Under the pieces are notes generated by a model. That model saw nothing but the letters and a program-made list of their open reading frames with translations, was not told the origin of the DNA and made no database searches. A stretch of 64,000 nt of DNA from the NCBI GenBank assembly GCA_009929855.1, contig RZZN01000006.1, positions 30,117 to 94,116 on the forward strand, written 5' to 3'. Of this stretch, positions 31,971 to 43,649 are shown piece after piece (positions within the stretch are counted from its first letter, which is position 1; the number at the start of each line of letters is the position of its first letter). Both the position numbers and the translations under genes were made by a program. Source of the stretch: Gammaproteobacteria bacterium (GTDB lineage Bacteria; Pseudomonadota; Gammaproteobacteria; Chromatiales; Chromatiaceae).

Positions 31971-32846
31971 GTGGACTGGATCAGCCTCTCATTGATCTGC
32001 GCCTTCAGCCTGGCCAGCGCCGACGCCGCGACCAAGGCATGGCTGCAAGGCTTCTCGGCGCGCGAGCTGGTGGTGGTCCGATTCGGCATCGTCGGTCTCT
32101 TGATGGCCCCGTTGCTGGTCGGGATGGGGCCGCTCACATCCATCGAGCCGGTCTTCTGGCTCTGGATCGCCGCACTGATTCCGTTGGAGCTGGTCGCGAT
32201 GCTGCTCTACATGATCGCGATCCGTGATCATCCACTCTCGCTCACACTCCCCTATCTGGCCTTCACACCGGTCTTCGTCATCGCTGTCGCCTGGATCGTC
32301 CTCGGCGAGGCGGTCAGCCTCCAGGGTGCGGGCGGGGTGCTGCTGGTCGTCGCCGGGGCCTGGCTGCTCAATCGACGGCATGCCCGCATGGCCGATTGGC
32401 GCAGCTGGACACGGCCCTTCAGCAGTATCCTGCGCGAGCGCGGATCCCGGATCATGCTCGGGGTCGCGGCCATCTACGCGGTGACCGCCACGCTCGGCAA
32501 GGGCGCGATGGGCTACCTTGCCGCGGAGGACTTCGGCGCCTTCTATTTCGCCCTGCTCGGCGCGGCCGTGTTGATCCTCTTCGTGCTACCCCAGCCCGGC
32601 ATCTTGGCGCGATTGGCCAAGCGGCCACTCCCAGTGCTGGTGGTCGGACTCCTGATGGCCCTGATGGTCTACACCCATTTCCTCGCGCTCCAGCAGGTCG
32701 AGGTCGCGTACATGATCGCCGTGAAGCGCACCAGCCTGCTCTTCGGCATCCTCTATGGCGCGCTCATCTTCCGCGAGCCTGGCTTGAGGGCCAGTCTGCC
32801 GGCAGGCTCACTGATGCTCGCCGGGGTCGTCTTGATCCTGGTGTGA
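31971..32846 (+). CDS. EamA/DMT-family transporter
   Basis: Polytopic 10-TM-type protein with two internal EamA-like halves. Confidence 0.85.
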   Translation: MDWISLSLICAFSLASADAATKAWLQGFSARELVVVRFGIVGLLMAPLLVGMGPLTSIEPVFWLWIAALIPLELVAMLLYMIAIRDHPLSLTLPYLAFTPVFVIAVAWIVLGEAVSLQGAGGVLLVVAGAWLLNRRHARMADWRSWTRPFSSILRERGSRIMLGVAAIYAVTATLGKGAMGYLAAEDFGAFYFALLGAAVLILFVLPQPGILARLAKRPLPVLVVGLLMALMVYTHFLALQQVEVAYMIAVKRTSLLFGILYGALIFREPGLRASLPAGSLMLAGVVLILV

Positions 32847-32873
32847 CTGCGATCCCGCGGTGGGCTGCACGAG

Positions 32874-34487
32874 TCAGCGCGCACCAGCCTCGCGCGGGCC
32901 GGCCGCCGCGGCCTGGACGCACTGGGGCGCCAGCAGCGTCTCGACGCGCCGCAGCAGCTCCGCGATGACGATCGGCTGGCTGGTGTCGATGTGCACGACA
33001 TACTCGAGCTCATCATCGCCCAAGGCCTCGCGTGCCGCGCATTGCGATTCCATGACCTGCACATTGGCCTCGGAGGCATCGGAGTCGCATGCCAGACGTT
33101 GACGGATGCGCTCGCGCAGCAACTCGGGTGGGGCCTCCAGGCTGAGCAGCGCGACCGGGATCAGACGCCGCCGCGCCAGCTCCCGGAAGAGATCGCGCTG
33201 AGACCGATCGATGAAGGTCGCATCCACCAAGACGTCATAACCGTACCCGAGGATGCGCTCGGCCAGATGCAGCAGCCGATCATAGGTCCATTGGGTCGCG
33301 GTCGGCAGATAGAGCCCGAGGGTGGCCGACGAGCGCGCGGGCGTGCTCTCGGCGACCCCGAACAGTCGCTTGCGCTCGACGTCGGAGCGCAGATGGATGA
33401 GCGGCAGCTGCTCGCTCAGCTGCCGTGACAGATGGCTCTTGCCCGAACCCGAGAGACCAGAGGCAAGATAGAGCCGCGGCGCGCGCGGGTGTGTGTAGGA
33501 CTCGGCCAGATCCAGATAGCGACGGCACAGCGCCAGATCACGCGCCGCCTCCTCTGGATCCGGGAGCTGTTGGCCGAGACGGATCGACATGACCTTCGCG
33601 CGTACCAGCGCGCGATAGGCCTTGTAGAGATCCAGCACCTGCAAGGCCCCATAGTCGCCGCAACGTTCCAGATAGCGATTGAGCAAGCGACGCGCCATCT
33701 GGGGTGTTCCAGACTCCTCCAGGTCCATGATGAGGAAGGCGATCTCGCTGGCGGTATCGATCCAGCGCAGGGCCGGGTTGAACTCGATCGCGTCGAAGAT
33801 GCGGATCTCGCCCGCGACCAGTGCGATGTTGCCGCGATGCATGTCGCCATGACACTCGCGCACATGACCCTCGCGCCGGCGTCGCTCGATCGCCGGGGTC
33901 AGTGCCTGCCAACGCCCACGGGTCCAACGCTCCAGCCGAGCGAGCTGCTCGAGCAGATCGGGTTGCGTCATGCGCGCGCCAATCTGCGCGAGATTGTCGA
34001 GCATCGGGCCGAGCACCGCGCGCGGGGTGCCGTATGGGCTGTCCGGATCCACCAGGGGGATGCGGGCATGAAAATCGGCGACCATCGCGGCCAGACGATC
34101 GATCAGCTCACCCGTGATCTCCTGGCGGTCGAGCAGCCCCTCCTGCGCGAAGCGGCGCATCCGCACGCCATACTCGAGCACCGGACCCGTGCCGCCGATC
34201 CGCGGCTCATCCGGGGTGCCGGTGATGGCGACCACATCGAGATAGAGGTCATCGGCCAGCCGGCGGTTGAGCCGCAGCTCCTCGTCGCAGAAGTGGTGGC
34301 GCCGCTGCAGGGTGGAAAAGTCGAGGAAGCCCAGCGCGATGGGCTTCTTGAGCTTGTAGGCGAAGTCACCCGCCAAGAACACATAGGAGATGTGCGTCTC
34401 GATGCGTTGCACCCGAGTGACGGGGTGCGGATAGGCCGCGGGCCGCATCAACGACTCGCTCAGACAGGGAAAATCATCCGGGTCCAC
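32874..34487 (-). CDS. Bifunctional aminoglycoside phosphotransferase-like/P-loop kinase protein
   Basis: HVRECHGDMHRGNIALVAGEIRIFDAIEFNP (APH-like) plus C-terminal LYLASGLSGSGKSHLSRQL (Walker A). Confidence 0.88.
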   Translation of the reverse strand: MDPDDFPCLSESLMRPAAYPHPVTRVQRIETHISYVFLAGDFAYKLKKPIALGFLDFSTLQRRHHFCDEELRLNRRLADDLYLDVVAITGTPDEPRIGGTGPVLEYGVRMRRFAQEGLLDRQEITGELIDRLAAMVADFHARIPLVDPDSPYGTPRAVLGPMLDNLAQIGARMTQPDLLEQLARLERWTRGRWQALTPAIERRRREGHVRECHGDMHRGNIALVAGEIRIFDAIEFNPALRWIDTASEIAFLIMDLEESGTPQMARRLLNRYLERCGDYGALQVLDLYKAYRALVRAKVMSIRLGQQLPDPEEAARDLALCRRYLDLAESYTHPRAPRLYLASGLSGSGKSHLSRQLSEQLPLIHLRSDVERKRLFGVAESTPARSSATLGLYLPTATQWTYDRLLHLAERILGYGYDVLVDATFIDRSQRDLFRELARRRLIPVALLSLEAPPELLRERIRQRLACDSDASEANVQVMESQCAAREALGDDELEYVVHIDTSQPIVIAELLRRVETLLAPQCVQAAAAGPREAGAR

Positions 34488-34604
34488 TGGCGGTCACCCC
34501 CAAGTCTCCGACCCTGCGCCAGGAGGGTCGGCCTTGAGATCAGTATAGGTGGTCACTAATATTCTTGCTTGAAACCATTCAACCTCGAAGATTTGGAGAT
34601 CGAC

Positions 34605-34805
34605 ATGTCCATCGAACGCATCGTCCTGGCCGTCGCCGGGACCTTCATCATCCTCTCGGCACTGCTCGCTGCCTTCCATAGCCTCTACTGGCTGTGGTTC
34701 ACCGGCTTCGTTGGTCTCAACCTCCTACAATCGGCCTTCACCGGCTTTTGCCCGCTCGCCCTCATCCTGAAGAAGATGGGCAAGCAGCCAGGACCCGCCT
34801 TCTAA
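34605..34805 (+). CDS. DUF2892-like small inner-membrane protein
   Basis: [59 protein letters not shown]. Confidence 0.85.
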   Translation: MSIERIVLAVAGTFIILSALLAAFHSLYWLWFTGFVGLNLLQSAFTGFCPLALILKKMGKQPGPAF

Positions 34806-34924
34806 GCTCGCCGCGGGCGCTCACCCGCTCCAGGGCCGCGGCTCAGGGACGAGCCGACTGACCCACGCACTCGCGGCGATGCCAATCACCGTGTGAGCTC
34901 GCATTCAATGACCGCCACGCGCCG

Positions 34925-36241
34925 CTACTCGATCGGCCGCGCCCACAGATCATGGTCGCCCGAGTCGGTCACTTCCACCTCGATGAAATCACCTGGATCC
35001 AGCTCCCAGGCCCCAGCGATGATCACCTCGCCGTCGATCTGCGGGGCATCCGCGTAGCTGCGCGCGATGACTTCATCCTCGCCCACCTCGTCGACCAACA
35101 CGGTCAAACGCTGTCCGATGCGCTCGGCCAGCTTCTCTCGGCTGATCTCGGCCTGCACCGCCATGAAGCGCTCGAGCCGCTCCTGCTTGAGCGCCTCGGG
35201 GACCGGATCCGGCAAGTCATTGGCGCTCGCGCCCGCGACCGCCGAGTAGGGAAAGCAGCCGACGCGATCGAGCCGAGCGGCGCGCAGAAACTCCAGGAGG
35301 GTCTCGAAATCGGCCTCGGTCTCTCCCGGAAAGCCCACGATGAAGGTGCTGCGCATGACCAGCTCGGGACACTGCGCGCGCCACCGGGCGAGTCGCTCGA
35401 GGACCTTCTCGGTCGCGGCCGGGCGCCGCATCGCCCGGAGGATCGATTCGCTGCCATGCTGCAGCGGCATGTCCAGATAGGGCAGGATCAGTCCCTCGGC
35501 CATCAGCGGGATCAGCGCGTCGACCTGTGGGTAGGGATAGACATAGTGCAGCCTGACCCAAGCCGGCAGCGCGCCGAGCATGCGGGCCAGCGTGGTGATC
35601 TCGGTCGAGAGCGGACGGCCCTTCCAGAAATCGGGGCGATAACGCAGATCCAAGCCATAGGCGCTGGTATCCTGCGCGATGATCAACAGCTCACGCACGC
35701 CCGACTCGACCAGACGCTCGGCCTCGGTGAGCACATCCCCGATCGGACGACTGCGCAGATCGCCCCGCATGCTCGGGATGATGCAGAAACTGCAGCGATG
35801 GTTGCAGCCCTCGGAGATCTTCAGATAGGCGTAATGACGCGGGGTGAGCTTCACACCCTGCGGTGGCACGAGACTCTGGAAGGGATCATGTGGCGCGGGC
35901 AGCTCGGCATGCACCGCGGCCATCACCGCATCGAGCGCATGCGGGCCGGTCACCGCCAGAACCTCGGGATGGGCCTGACGAACCTGTTCGGCACGTGCCC
36001 CCAGGCATCCGGTCACGATCACCCGGCCATGCTCGCTCAAGGCCTCGCCGATCGCCTCGAGCGATTCCTCCACCGCCGCGTCGATGAAGCCACAGGTGTT
36101 GACGATCACCAGGTCGGCATCCGCATAGCTCGAACGGATTCCATAGCCCTCGGCACGCAAGCGGGTGAGGATTTGCTCCGAATCCACGGTCGCCTTGGGG
36201 CAACCCAGACTGATGAAACCGATCTTGGGGGCATGGGTCAT
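34925..36241 (-). CDS. rimO: Ribosomal protein S12 methylthiotransferase RimO
   Basis: [44 protein letters not shown] radical-SAM CxxxCxx[18 protein letters not shown]. Confidence 0.97.
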   Translation of the reverse strand: MTHAPKIGFISLGCPKATVDSEQILTRLRAEGYGIRSSYADADLVIVNTCGFIDAAVEESLEAIGEALSEHGRVIVTGCLGARAEQVRQAHPEVLAVTGPHALDAVMAAVHAELPAPHDPFQSLVPPQGVKLTPRHYAYLKISEGCNHRCSFCIIPSMRGDLRSRPIGDVLTEAERLVESGVRELLIIAQDTSAYGLDLRYRPDFWKGRPLSTEITTLARMLGALPAWVRLHYVYPYPQVDALIPLMAEGLILPYLDMPLQHGSESILRAMRRPAATEKVLERLARWRAQCPELVMRSTFIVGFPGETEADFETLLEFLRAARLDRVGCFPYSAVAGASANDLPDPVPEALKQERLERFMAVQAEISREKLAERIGQRLTVLVDEVGEDEVIARSYADAPQIDGEVIIAGAWELDPGDFIEVEVTDSGDHDLWARPIE

Positions 36242-36325
36242 GGCAACGCGCTCGGATGTGCAGTGATAGACTGGGCCATTGTGACGAGATTCGCGATCCC
36301 CGGCCAGCGCCTCGCGCGCCCGCCT

Positions 36326-36356
36326 TGCCAACCTTGGCGGGGCGCCAAGGTTGGCA
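36326..36356. repeat. 14-bp perfect inverted repeat in the rimO/dapC divergent intergenic region
   Basis: TGCCAACCTTGGCG-ggg-CGCCAAGGTTGGCA. Confidence 0.85.
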
Positions 36357-36427
36357 TCCGCGGATGGATTCAGCATACTGATCGGCCATCATCCGACTCA
36401 CCGACCCCGACACCCACGAGATCCACG

Positions 36428-37633
36428 ATGAACCCCGATCTCGGGCGCTTGCTGCCCTACCCCTTCGAGAGACTCAACGCGCTCAAGCAGGGCTTGACCC
36501 CGCCGGCTGACCGCGACCACATCGCGCTCTCGATCGGCGAGCCCAAGCACCCGACGCCCAGTCTGATCACCGAGACCCTGATCGCGCATCTGCATCAACT
36601 GGCGGTCTATCCGAGCACGCGTGGCGTGCCAGCGCTGCGCGAGCGCATCGCCGACTGGATCAGCGCACGCTTCGGCGGCGCCCATCCCGCGGCCTTCCGG
36701 ATCGACCCCGAGACCCAGATCCTGCCGGTCAATGGGACCCGCGAGGCACTCTTCGCCTTCGCCCAAGCCGCGATCGACCGCACGCGTCCTGCCCTGGTGC
36801 TGATGCCCAACCCCTTCTACCAGATCTACGAGGGCGCGGCGCTGCTGGCCGGCGCACAGCCGCATTATCTGGACTGCGCGGCCGCCAACGGCTGCATCCC
36901 GGATTTCGCGCAGGTCGAAGAGCGGGTGTGGCGCGACTGTCAGGTGCTCTATGTCTGCTCGCCGGGCAACCCCACCGGGGCCCTGATCGATCAGGCCACC
37001 TACGCGCGGCTCATCGAGCTGGCCCACCGGCACGATTTCATCATCGCCGCCGATGAGTGCTACAGCGAGCTCTATCTCGACGAGGCCGCGCCACCGCCGG
37101 GTCTGCTCCAGGTCGCGGCCGCCATCGGCAACCACGAATTCAAGCGCTGCGTCGTCTTCCACAGCCTATCGAAACGCTCCAACGCACCGGGCTTGCGCTC
37201 CGGTTTCGTCGCCGGGGACGCCGCGATCATCGACCGCTTCTTCGCCTATCGCACCTATCACGGCTGCGCCATGTCGCTGCCCAATCAGCACGCCAGCCGC
37301 GCGGCTTGGAGCGACGAGACCCATGTCCGGGAGAATCGCCAGCGCTATCGCGAGAAGTTCAGTGCCGTCCTCGAGATCCTCGGGGACAGCTTGACGATAC
37401 CGACCCCGCGGGCGAGCTTCTATCTCTGGCCCGAGACACCCATCCCGGACACCGAATTCGCGGCCCGACTCTATGCCGCCGAGCATGTCACCGTGCTCCC
37501 CGGGCGCTTTCTCTCGCGCGCGGTCGCGGGCCGGGATCCAGGGGCGAATCGCATCCGCATCGCCTTGGTCGCGCCGCTCGATGAATGCATCGATGCCGCG
37601 CACCGGATCCGGCGCTTCGTCGCGAGCCTGTGA
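36428..37633 (+). CDS. dapC: Succinyldiaminopimelate transaminase
   Basis: Class I/II aminotransferase ([30 protein letters not shown]) directly upstream of dapD. Confidence 0.93.
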   Translation: MNPDLGRLLPYPFERLNALKQGLTPPADRDHIALSIGEPKHPTPSLITETLIAHLHQLAVYPSTRGVPALRERIADWISARFGGAHPAAFRIDPETQILPVNGTREALFAFAQAAIDRTRPALVLMPNPFYQIYEGAALLAGAQPHYLDCAAANGCIPDFAQVEERVWRDCQVLYVCSPGNPTGALIDQATYARLIELAHRHDFIIAADECYSELYLDEAAPPPGLLQVAAAIGNHEFKRCVVFHSLSKRSNAPGLRSGFVAGDAAIIDRFFAYRTYHGCAMSLPNQHASRAAWSDETHVRENRQRYREKFSAVLEILGDSLTIPTPRASFYLWPETPIPDTEFAARLYAAEHVTVLPGRFLSRAVAGRDPGANRIRIALVAPLDECIDAAHRIRRFVASL

Positions 37634-37692
37634 GAGTCGACGATCCCGCACTTCGCACATCCACCCTCCATATGATCGATAGAGAGCAATTC

Positions 37693-38514
<822 letters not shown>

Positions 38515-38652
38515 GACGAGGGCGCGCGCGGCGGGTCCGGGACGGGGTCGTGGCGCTGGGCCCCGGCGACCCGATTCGCGCGCCCCGACCCACCGCGCTC
38601 CTGCATCGTACCCACTGGGCTCGCGCATCTTGAATCAGGACCTCAATCCGCC

Positions 38653-38997
38653 ATGATCGAGCTTTACGGCATCCGCGGCTGCGACACCATGAAGAAGGCC
38701 CTCGCCTGGCTCGACGAGCACGGCATCGCCTATCGCTTCCACGACTACCGGCGTGACGGCCTCGACGCGGACCGTCTGCGTGCCTGGGTCGCAGAGCTGG
38801 GTTGGGAGGCCATGATCAACCGTCGCGGCACGACCTGGCGCAACCTGCCCGCGGCCGTGCGCGAGCAACTGGACACCGAGCAGGCGATCGCGCTCATGCT
38901 GGAGCAGCCCGCGCTCATCCGCCGCCCGCTCCTCGACACCGGCACGCTGCGCCATCTCGGCTTTTCCGCAACCGATTACCAGAGGCTACTGGACTGA
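38653..38997 (+). CDS. ArsC/Spx-like thioredoxin-fold protein (YffB-like)
   Basis: [37 protein letters not shown]; position immediately before dapE. Confidence 0.9.
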   Translation: MIELYGIRGCDTMKKALAWLDEHGIAYRFHDYRRDGLDADRLRAWVAELGWEAMINRRGTTWRNLPAAVREQLDTEQAIALMLEQPALIRRPLLDTGTLRHLGFSATDYQRLLD

Positions 38998-40160
38998 TGT
39001 CGCCCTCTCCCACCCTCGCGCTGGCCTGCGATCTGGTCAGCCGCCCCTCGATCACCCCTGACGACGCGGGCTGTCAAGACCTCATGGCGGCGCGTCTCGC
39101 GGCCACCGGATTCCGCATCGAGCCCATGCCCTTCGGCGTCGTGACCAATCTCTGGGCGCGGCGCGGCGAGACCCGCCCCTGTGTCTGCTTTGCCGGCCAT
39201 ACCGACGTGGTGCCGACCGGTCCGCTCGATCAATGGGACTCCCCACCCTTCACCCCGAGCATCCGCGACGGACGTCTCTATGGACGCGGCGCCTGCGACA
39301 TGAAGGGCTCCTTGGCGGCCATGATCACCGCGATCGAGGCCTTCGTCGCCGCGCACCCTGATCATCCAGGCTCCATCGCCTTGCTGATCACCAGTGACGA
39401 GGAAGGCCCCTCGATCGACGGCACCCGGCCGGTCATCGAGCGTCTGGAGCAACGCGGCGAGAAGATCGACTATGCGCTGGTCGGCGAGCCCTCATGCCGA
39501 GAACGACTCGGCGACACCATCAAGAACGGTCGGCGCGGCAGCCTCAATGGCGATCTGCGCATCCACGGCAAGCAGGGGCATGTCGCCTACCCGCATCTGG
39601 CCAAGAACCCCTTTCATGCCAGCGTCGACGCACTCGCCGCGCTCTGCGCCGAGGAGTGGGACAAGGGTAACGCGCACTTCCCGCCGACCAGCTTCCAGAT
39701 CGCCAATCTCAGCATGGGGACCGGCGCCGACAACGTCATTCCCAGCCGGCTCGACGCCCAGTTCAATCTACGCTTCTCCACCGAGCTGGATCCGGCGATC
39801 ATCCAGACCCGCGTGCGCCAGATCCTCGACGCCAGTGGTCTGGACTATGAGCTGACCTGGCGGCTCTCCGGCCACCCCTTCCTGACCCCAGCCGGCGCGC
39901 TGGTCGAGGCCACACGCGCGGCGATCGCCGACGTGACCGGCGTGCAGACCCTGCTCTCGACCAGTGGCGGAACCTCCGACGGACGCTTCATCGCGCCCAC
40001 CGGCGCTCAGGTCGTCGAGCTGGGCCCGGTGAACGCGACCATCCACCAGATCAACGAATCGGTTGGTGTCGACGAGCTCGATGCACTCTCACTCATCTAT
40101 CGAGGCATCCTGGAGCGCCTGCTGCTGACCCGCGAGCAACCCGGGGGCGACGACACCTGA
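38997..40160 (+). CDS. dapE: Succinyl-diaminopimelate desuccinylase
   Basis: [51 protein letters not shown] overlap with upstream gene. Confidence 0.97.
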   Translation: MSPSPTLALACDLVSRPSITPDDAGCQDLMAARLAATGFRIEPMPFGVVTNLWARRGETRPCVCFAGHTDVVPTGPLDQWDSPPFTPSIRDGRLYGRGACDMKGSLAAMITAIEAFVAAHPDHPGSIALLITSDEEGPSIDGTRPVIERLEQRGEKIDYALVGEPSCRERLGDTIKNGRRGSLNGDLRIHGKQGHVAYPHLAKNPFHASVDALAALCAEEWDKGNAHFPPTSFQIANLSMGTGADNVIPSRLDAQFNLRFSTELDPAIIQTRVRQILDASGLDYELTWRLSGHPFLTPAGALVEATRAAIADVTGVQTLLSTSGGTSDGRFIAPTGAQVVELGPVNATIHQINESVGVDELDALSLIYRGILERLLLTREQPGGDDT

Positions 40161-40209
40161 ACGCACTCATGGTGGGTCGGGCACACCGAAAAGAGTCACA
40201 CAACAGCGG

Positions 40210-40983
40210 TTGGAGCGAGGCCTGATGGATGAGACCCGACTGATGTACTGGCTGATCAAGCTGCACGAGGGACTCGCTCGTCTCGGGCCCGGTCACGCCG
40301 AGGCCACCGGCCGGGCCTTTGCCAGCTGCACCGCACTGCCCGCTCAACCCGGGATCCTGGACATCGGCTGCGGCGCCGGCGCCCAGACACTCGACCTCGC
40401 GCGCTTGACCAGCGGAGCGCTCACCGCGGTCGATCGCGTGCACGGCTTCCTACTGGATCTGCGCGAGCGCGCGCACGCTCGCGGTCTGAGCGCGCGGATC
40501 CACCCAGTGGTGGCCGACATGCGCCAACTGCCCTTCCCCGCCGCCGCCTTCGACCTGATCTGGAGCGAGGGAGCCATCTACATCATGGGCTTCGACGCAG
40601 GTCTGGCGAGTTGGCGTGCGCTGCTGCGCGCGCGCGGCTATCTGGTCGTCTCCGAGCTGTCCTGGCTCACCGACCATCCCCCACCCGATCTAGCCGACTT
40701 TTGGCGCGAACACTATCCCGCGATGCGCCAGGTCGCGGACAATCTGGCAAGCGCCCGCGCCCTCGGCTGGGAACCCATCGACCACTTCAGCCTGCCGCAC
40801 GCCCACTGGATGCTCGACTACCTGGGGCCGCTCCAATCACGTCTTGCGACCTTCCGTGCCACCCATGCCAACGACCCGGAGGCACAGGCCGTCGCCGACC
40901 TCACCGAGCAAGAGATCGCGATCATGGCCAACGCGGCGGGCATCTGTGGATATGTCTTCTATGTCTTGAGACGCGCTGACTGA
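40210..40983 (+). CDS. Class I SAM-dependent methyltransferase
   Basis: PGILDIGCGAGAQTLDLARLTSGALTAVD, FDLIWSEGAIYIMGF. Confidence 0.88.
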   Translation: MERGLMDETRLMYWLIKLHEGLARLGPGHAEATGRAFASCTALPAQPGILDIGCGAGAQTLDLARLTSGALTAVDRVHGFLLDLRERAHARGLSARIHPVVADMRQLPFPAAAFDLIWSEGAIYIMGFDAGLASWRALLRARGYLVVSELSWLTDHPPPDLADFWREHYPAMRQVADNLASARALGWEPIDHFSLPHAHWMLDYLGPLQSRLATFRATHANDPEAQAVADLTEQEIAIMANAAGICGYVFYVLRRAD

Positions 40984-41091
40984 CCGCTGCTCTGGCCCGC
41001 GGCCGTCGCGGTGTTCGTGTCTCGCACTCGACGATCGCGCCAGTCGGTCAATCAAGACGCGCCATGATCCTGACTTTTGGAACAGCATCAG

Positions 41092-41802
41092 ATGCGAATC
41101 AACGACCCAAACGCCTACCGCCGCTGCGAGGAGATCGATCTCATGGCGGAGCTGATCGATCTGCGTGGCCGCCGAGTCCTCGAGCTCGGCTGCGGCGCGG
41201 CCGTCATGACCCGTGCCATGGCCACCCGCCTGGGCGCGGCGCACATCACCGCGACCGAGGTCGATCGGCGTCAGCATGAGCGCAACCTCGCCATCACCGA
41301 CCTGCCACAGGTCAGCTTCCGCGATGACGGGGCCGAGTCGATCGCGGATCCAGCGGCCAGCTATGACCTGGTGGTCATGCTCAAGTCGCTGCACCATGTC
41401 CCAGTCGAACGCATGGACCAGGCCCTGTCCGAGATCCATCGCGTACTGGTCCCAGGCGGCCTACTCTATGTCACCGAGCCGGTCTACTGGGGCGACTTCA
41501 ACGCCATCCTGCGTCTGATCGAGGATGAGGAAAAGGTGCGCGCCGCCGCCTTCGCGGCACTGTGCCGGGCTGTCGAGAGCGGCCGATTCGCGCTGGTGCA
41601 CGAGGTCTTCTTCGAGTCCGCTGGGGTCTATCCAGACTGGGAGAGCTTCGCGGCCCGTTTCATCGAGGTCAGCTTCACCGAGCGCCAACTCGACGAAGCG
41701 CGGGTCGCGGCGATCCGCGCGGCCTTCGAGCGTCATCTCACGCCCACGGGCGTCCATCTTTGGAAGCCGCATCGGATCGATCTGCTGCAACGTCTTGGCT
41801 GA
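41092..41802 (+). CDS. Class I SAM-dependent methyltransferase
   Basis: GRRVLELGCGAAVMTRAMATRLGAAHITATEVD, MLKSLHHVPVERMDQALSEIHRVLVPGGLLYVTEP. Confidence 0.88.
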   Translation: MRINDPNAYRRCEEIDLMAELIDLRGRRVLELGCGAAVMTRAMATRLGAAHITATEVDRRQHERNLAITDLPQVSFRDDGAESIADPAASYDLVVMLKSLHHVPVERMDQALSEIHRVLVPGGLLYVTEPVYWGDFNAILRLIEDEEKVRAAAFAALCRAVESGRFALVHEVFFESAGVYPDWESFAARFIEVSFTERQLDEARVAAIRAAFERHLTPTGVHLWKPHRIDLLQRLG

Positions 41803-41825
41803 GCCGCGCCCGATTGGCTGAGTCT

Positions 41826-43028
41826 GTGGATGCCGCGCTGACAAGGTCGTCCTTTCCCAGCCCGCTCTGGCTCATCGCCCTGCTCATCAGCGGGATCTTC
41901 GTGGGACTGCACACCTGGACCCAACTGGCGATGTCCCTGGCACTTCCAGGGTCGGCGCTGCCTGCGGTCCTGGCACTGATCCAGATGCTGATCGGCATCC
42001 AGGTGGCATCGGTGGTGAGCCAGGGCAGCCGCGCCAGCGGCTTGATCCTGGGTCTTGCCACGCTCATCCTCATCCTTGGTCTGTTCCTCCTGATCTTTCC
42101 ACCCTTGAACCAAGGGGATCTCTTCTCGGGCGGCAGCGATCGCGACGAGGCGCTCAACGTGGCGACCGCGGCCCTGCTGGCTGGTCAGTATCCATATACC
42201 GCCAGCGGAATCGTCATGGCCACTGGCGCGCTCGTGGGGGTGGGGGGCAACCCCATCAGCCCGCTCCCAGGGGAGCTGATCCTGGCGAGCCCATTCTTGG
42301 TGCTGACGGGCGAGGCGGCCTGGCAGACCTTCTTCTGGCTTCCGATCCTTTGGCTCACGCTGGCCGGAACAGGACGGCATCCATTCACGCCAGACGCCGC
42401 CCCGGCGACCGGGGCCGTCGTGCTGATCCTGTCCAACCCGACCATCACGGTCGGTGAGATCCTCACGGGCGCGGATCTATTGGCGATCAGTGTGGCCCTG
42501 GTCGTCTCCAGCCATTGGGTGTTGACGGCAAGAGGACGTCTCACGGTCATCGCCGCGACGCTTCTCTGTGGCCTTGCGATCGCCACGCGGCCCCATTTTT
42601 TCATGCTCATCCCGCTGTTGCTCATCGCCTTGACGCGACAGGATGGCATGAGCGGGGTCAAGCGCGGCGTCGCGGTCGCGCTGGTCTCGGTCGGCATCAG
42701 CACGCTCGTCTGGGCGTGGAACCCGAGCGCATTCTCGCCATTGCACGCGGGGGGCTGGGCCGCCGGGTTCGCTGAGACACTCCCCCATGCCGCACTCTGG
42801 TTCTATGGCACACTCTTGATCGCACTGACGCTCACCAGCGCCGCGATCGCCCTCGAGTGGATGCGATTCGCGACCGCGGCCGGGGTCCTGCTGATCCTGC
42901 CCGCGCTCCTCTTGACCCTCTTCGCGAGTCTGGAGGCAGGCGCCCCGATCTGGCGTTATGCCTTCTATGCGCTGACCGGATGGATCTTTCTGATCTTCGC
43001 GGCCTGGACGACGGGGCGTCATGGGTAG
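41826..43028 (+). CDS. Polytopic membrane protein (possible GT-C-like glycosyltransferase fold), GTG start
   Basis: ORF with about 10 hydrophobic segments; start inferred at GTG 41826 inside the longer ORF. Confidence 0.6.
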   Translation: MDAALTRSSFPSPLWLIALLISGIFVGLHTWTQLAMSLALPGSALPAVLALIQMLIGIQVASVVSQGSRASGLILGLATLILILGLFLLIFPPLNQGDLFSGGSDRDEALNVATAALLAGQYPYTASGIVMATGALVGVGGNPISPLPGELILASPFLVLTGEAAWQTFFWLPILWLTLAGTGRHPFTPDAAPATGAVVLILSNPTITVGEILTGADLLAISVALVVSSHWVLTARGRLTVIAATLLCGLAIATRPHFFMLIPLLLIALTRQDGMSGVKRGVAVALVSVGISTLVWAWNPSAFSPLHAGGWAAGFAETLPHAALWFYGTLLIALTLTSAAIALEWMRFATAAGVLLILPALLLTLFASLEAGAPIWRYAFYALTGWIFLIFAAWTTGRHG

Positions 43029-43061
43029 GGGAAGGTGAAGGGTTAAAGGTCAAAGGGTCAA

Positions 43062-43084
43062 GGGGGATGGGGATGGGGATGGGG
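43062..43084 (+). repeat. (GGGGAT)n microsatellite / canonical G-quadruplex motif
   Basis: GGGGG-AT-GGGG-AT-GGGG-AT-GGGG, four G-runs with 2-nt loops. Confidence 0.9.
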
Positions 43085-43147
43085 AGATCATGCCGTTGAC
43101 CGCTGGTCTTCTCCACATGGCTCACGTAGACGAGTCGATGATGGGGG

Positions 43148-43522
43148 ATGCGTATGTTGGAGGGTAAGGCACTGACCCAAGAGATCGGACGTCGGCTGCG
43201 CGCCGAGCGTCAGCGACAGCAACTCAGCTTGAGCGAGCTTGCGGCGCGCACCGCGGGCAAGCTGTCCAAGCCGCGTATCAGCAGCTACGAGCAGGGCCGG
43301 CGCCGCATGGGACTGGAGCAGGCGGTGACACTCGCCGAGGCGCTCGGCACGGTCACGCCCGGCGATCTACTCTGTCTGGACGGGCGCGCATCCTACTCGG
43401 GGGATGAGCGCACGCTGGTGATGAACTACCGACTGGCCAGCGCCCACGGCCAGGCGGCCTTGATGGCCTTTTCTCAGGCGCAGGTCGATGCCTCGCACCA
43501 GCCCGAGCAGCAGCGGGTCTGA
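43148..43522 (+). CDS. XRE-family helix-turn-helix transcriptional regulator
   Basis: LRAERQRQQLSLSELAARTAGKLSKPRISSYEQGRRRMGLEQAVTLAEALG. Confidence 0.88.
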   Translation: MRMLEGKALTQEIGRRLRAERQRQQLSLSELAARTAGKLSKPRISSYEQGRRRMGLEQAVTLAEALGTVTPGDLLCLDGRASYSGDERTLVMNYRLASAHGQAALMAFSQAQVDASHQPEQQRV

Positions 43523-43649
43523 TGGCGGATGCAGGGAGTCCGGGGATGCGCGGCGAACGCGTCCACCGATGCGGCATGCGCGGCCACTTGGAGGTCAGGC
43601 GCGCGCGAGGATGCTGGGCCCCGGTCCAGAAGTGGCCGACACGCCCAGA

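Noticed and set aside
34952-36241. 5' part of the 893-aa plus-strand ORF 34952..37633
   Set aside because: This portion is antisense to rimO; only the part from the internal ATG at 36428 is the real dapC.
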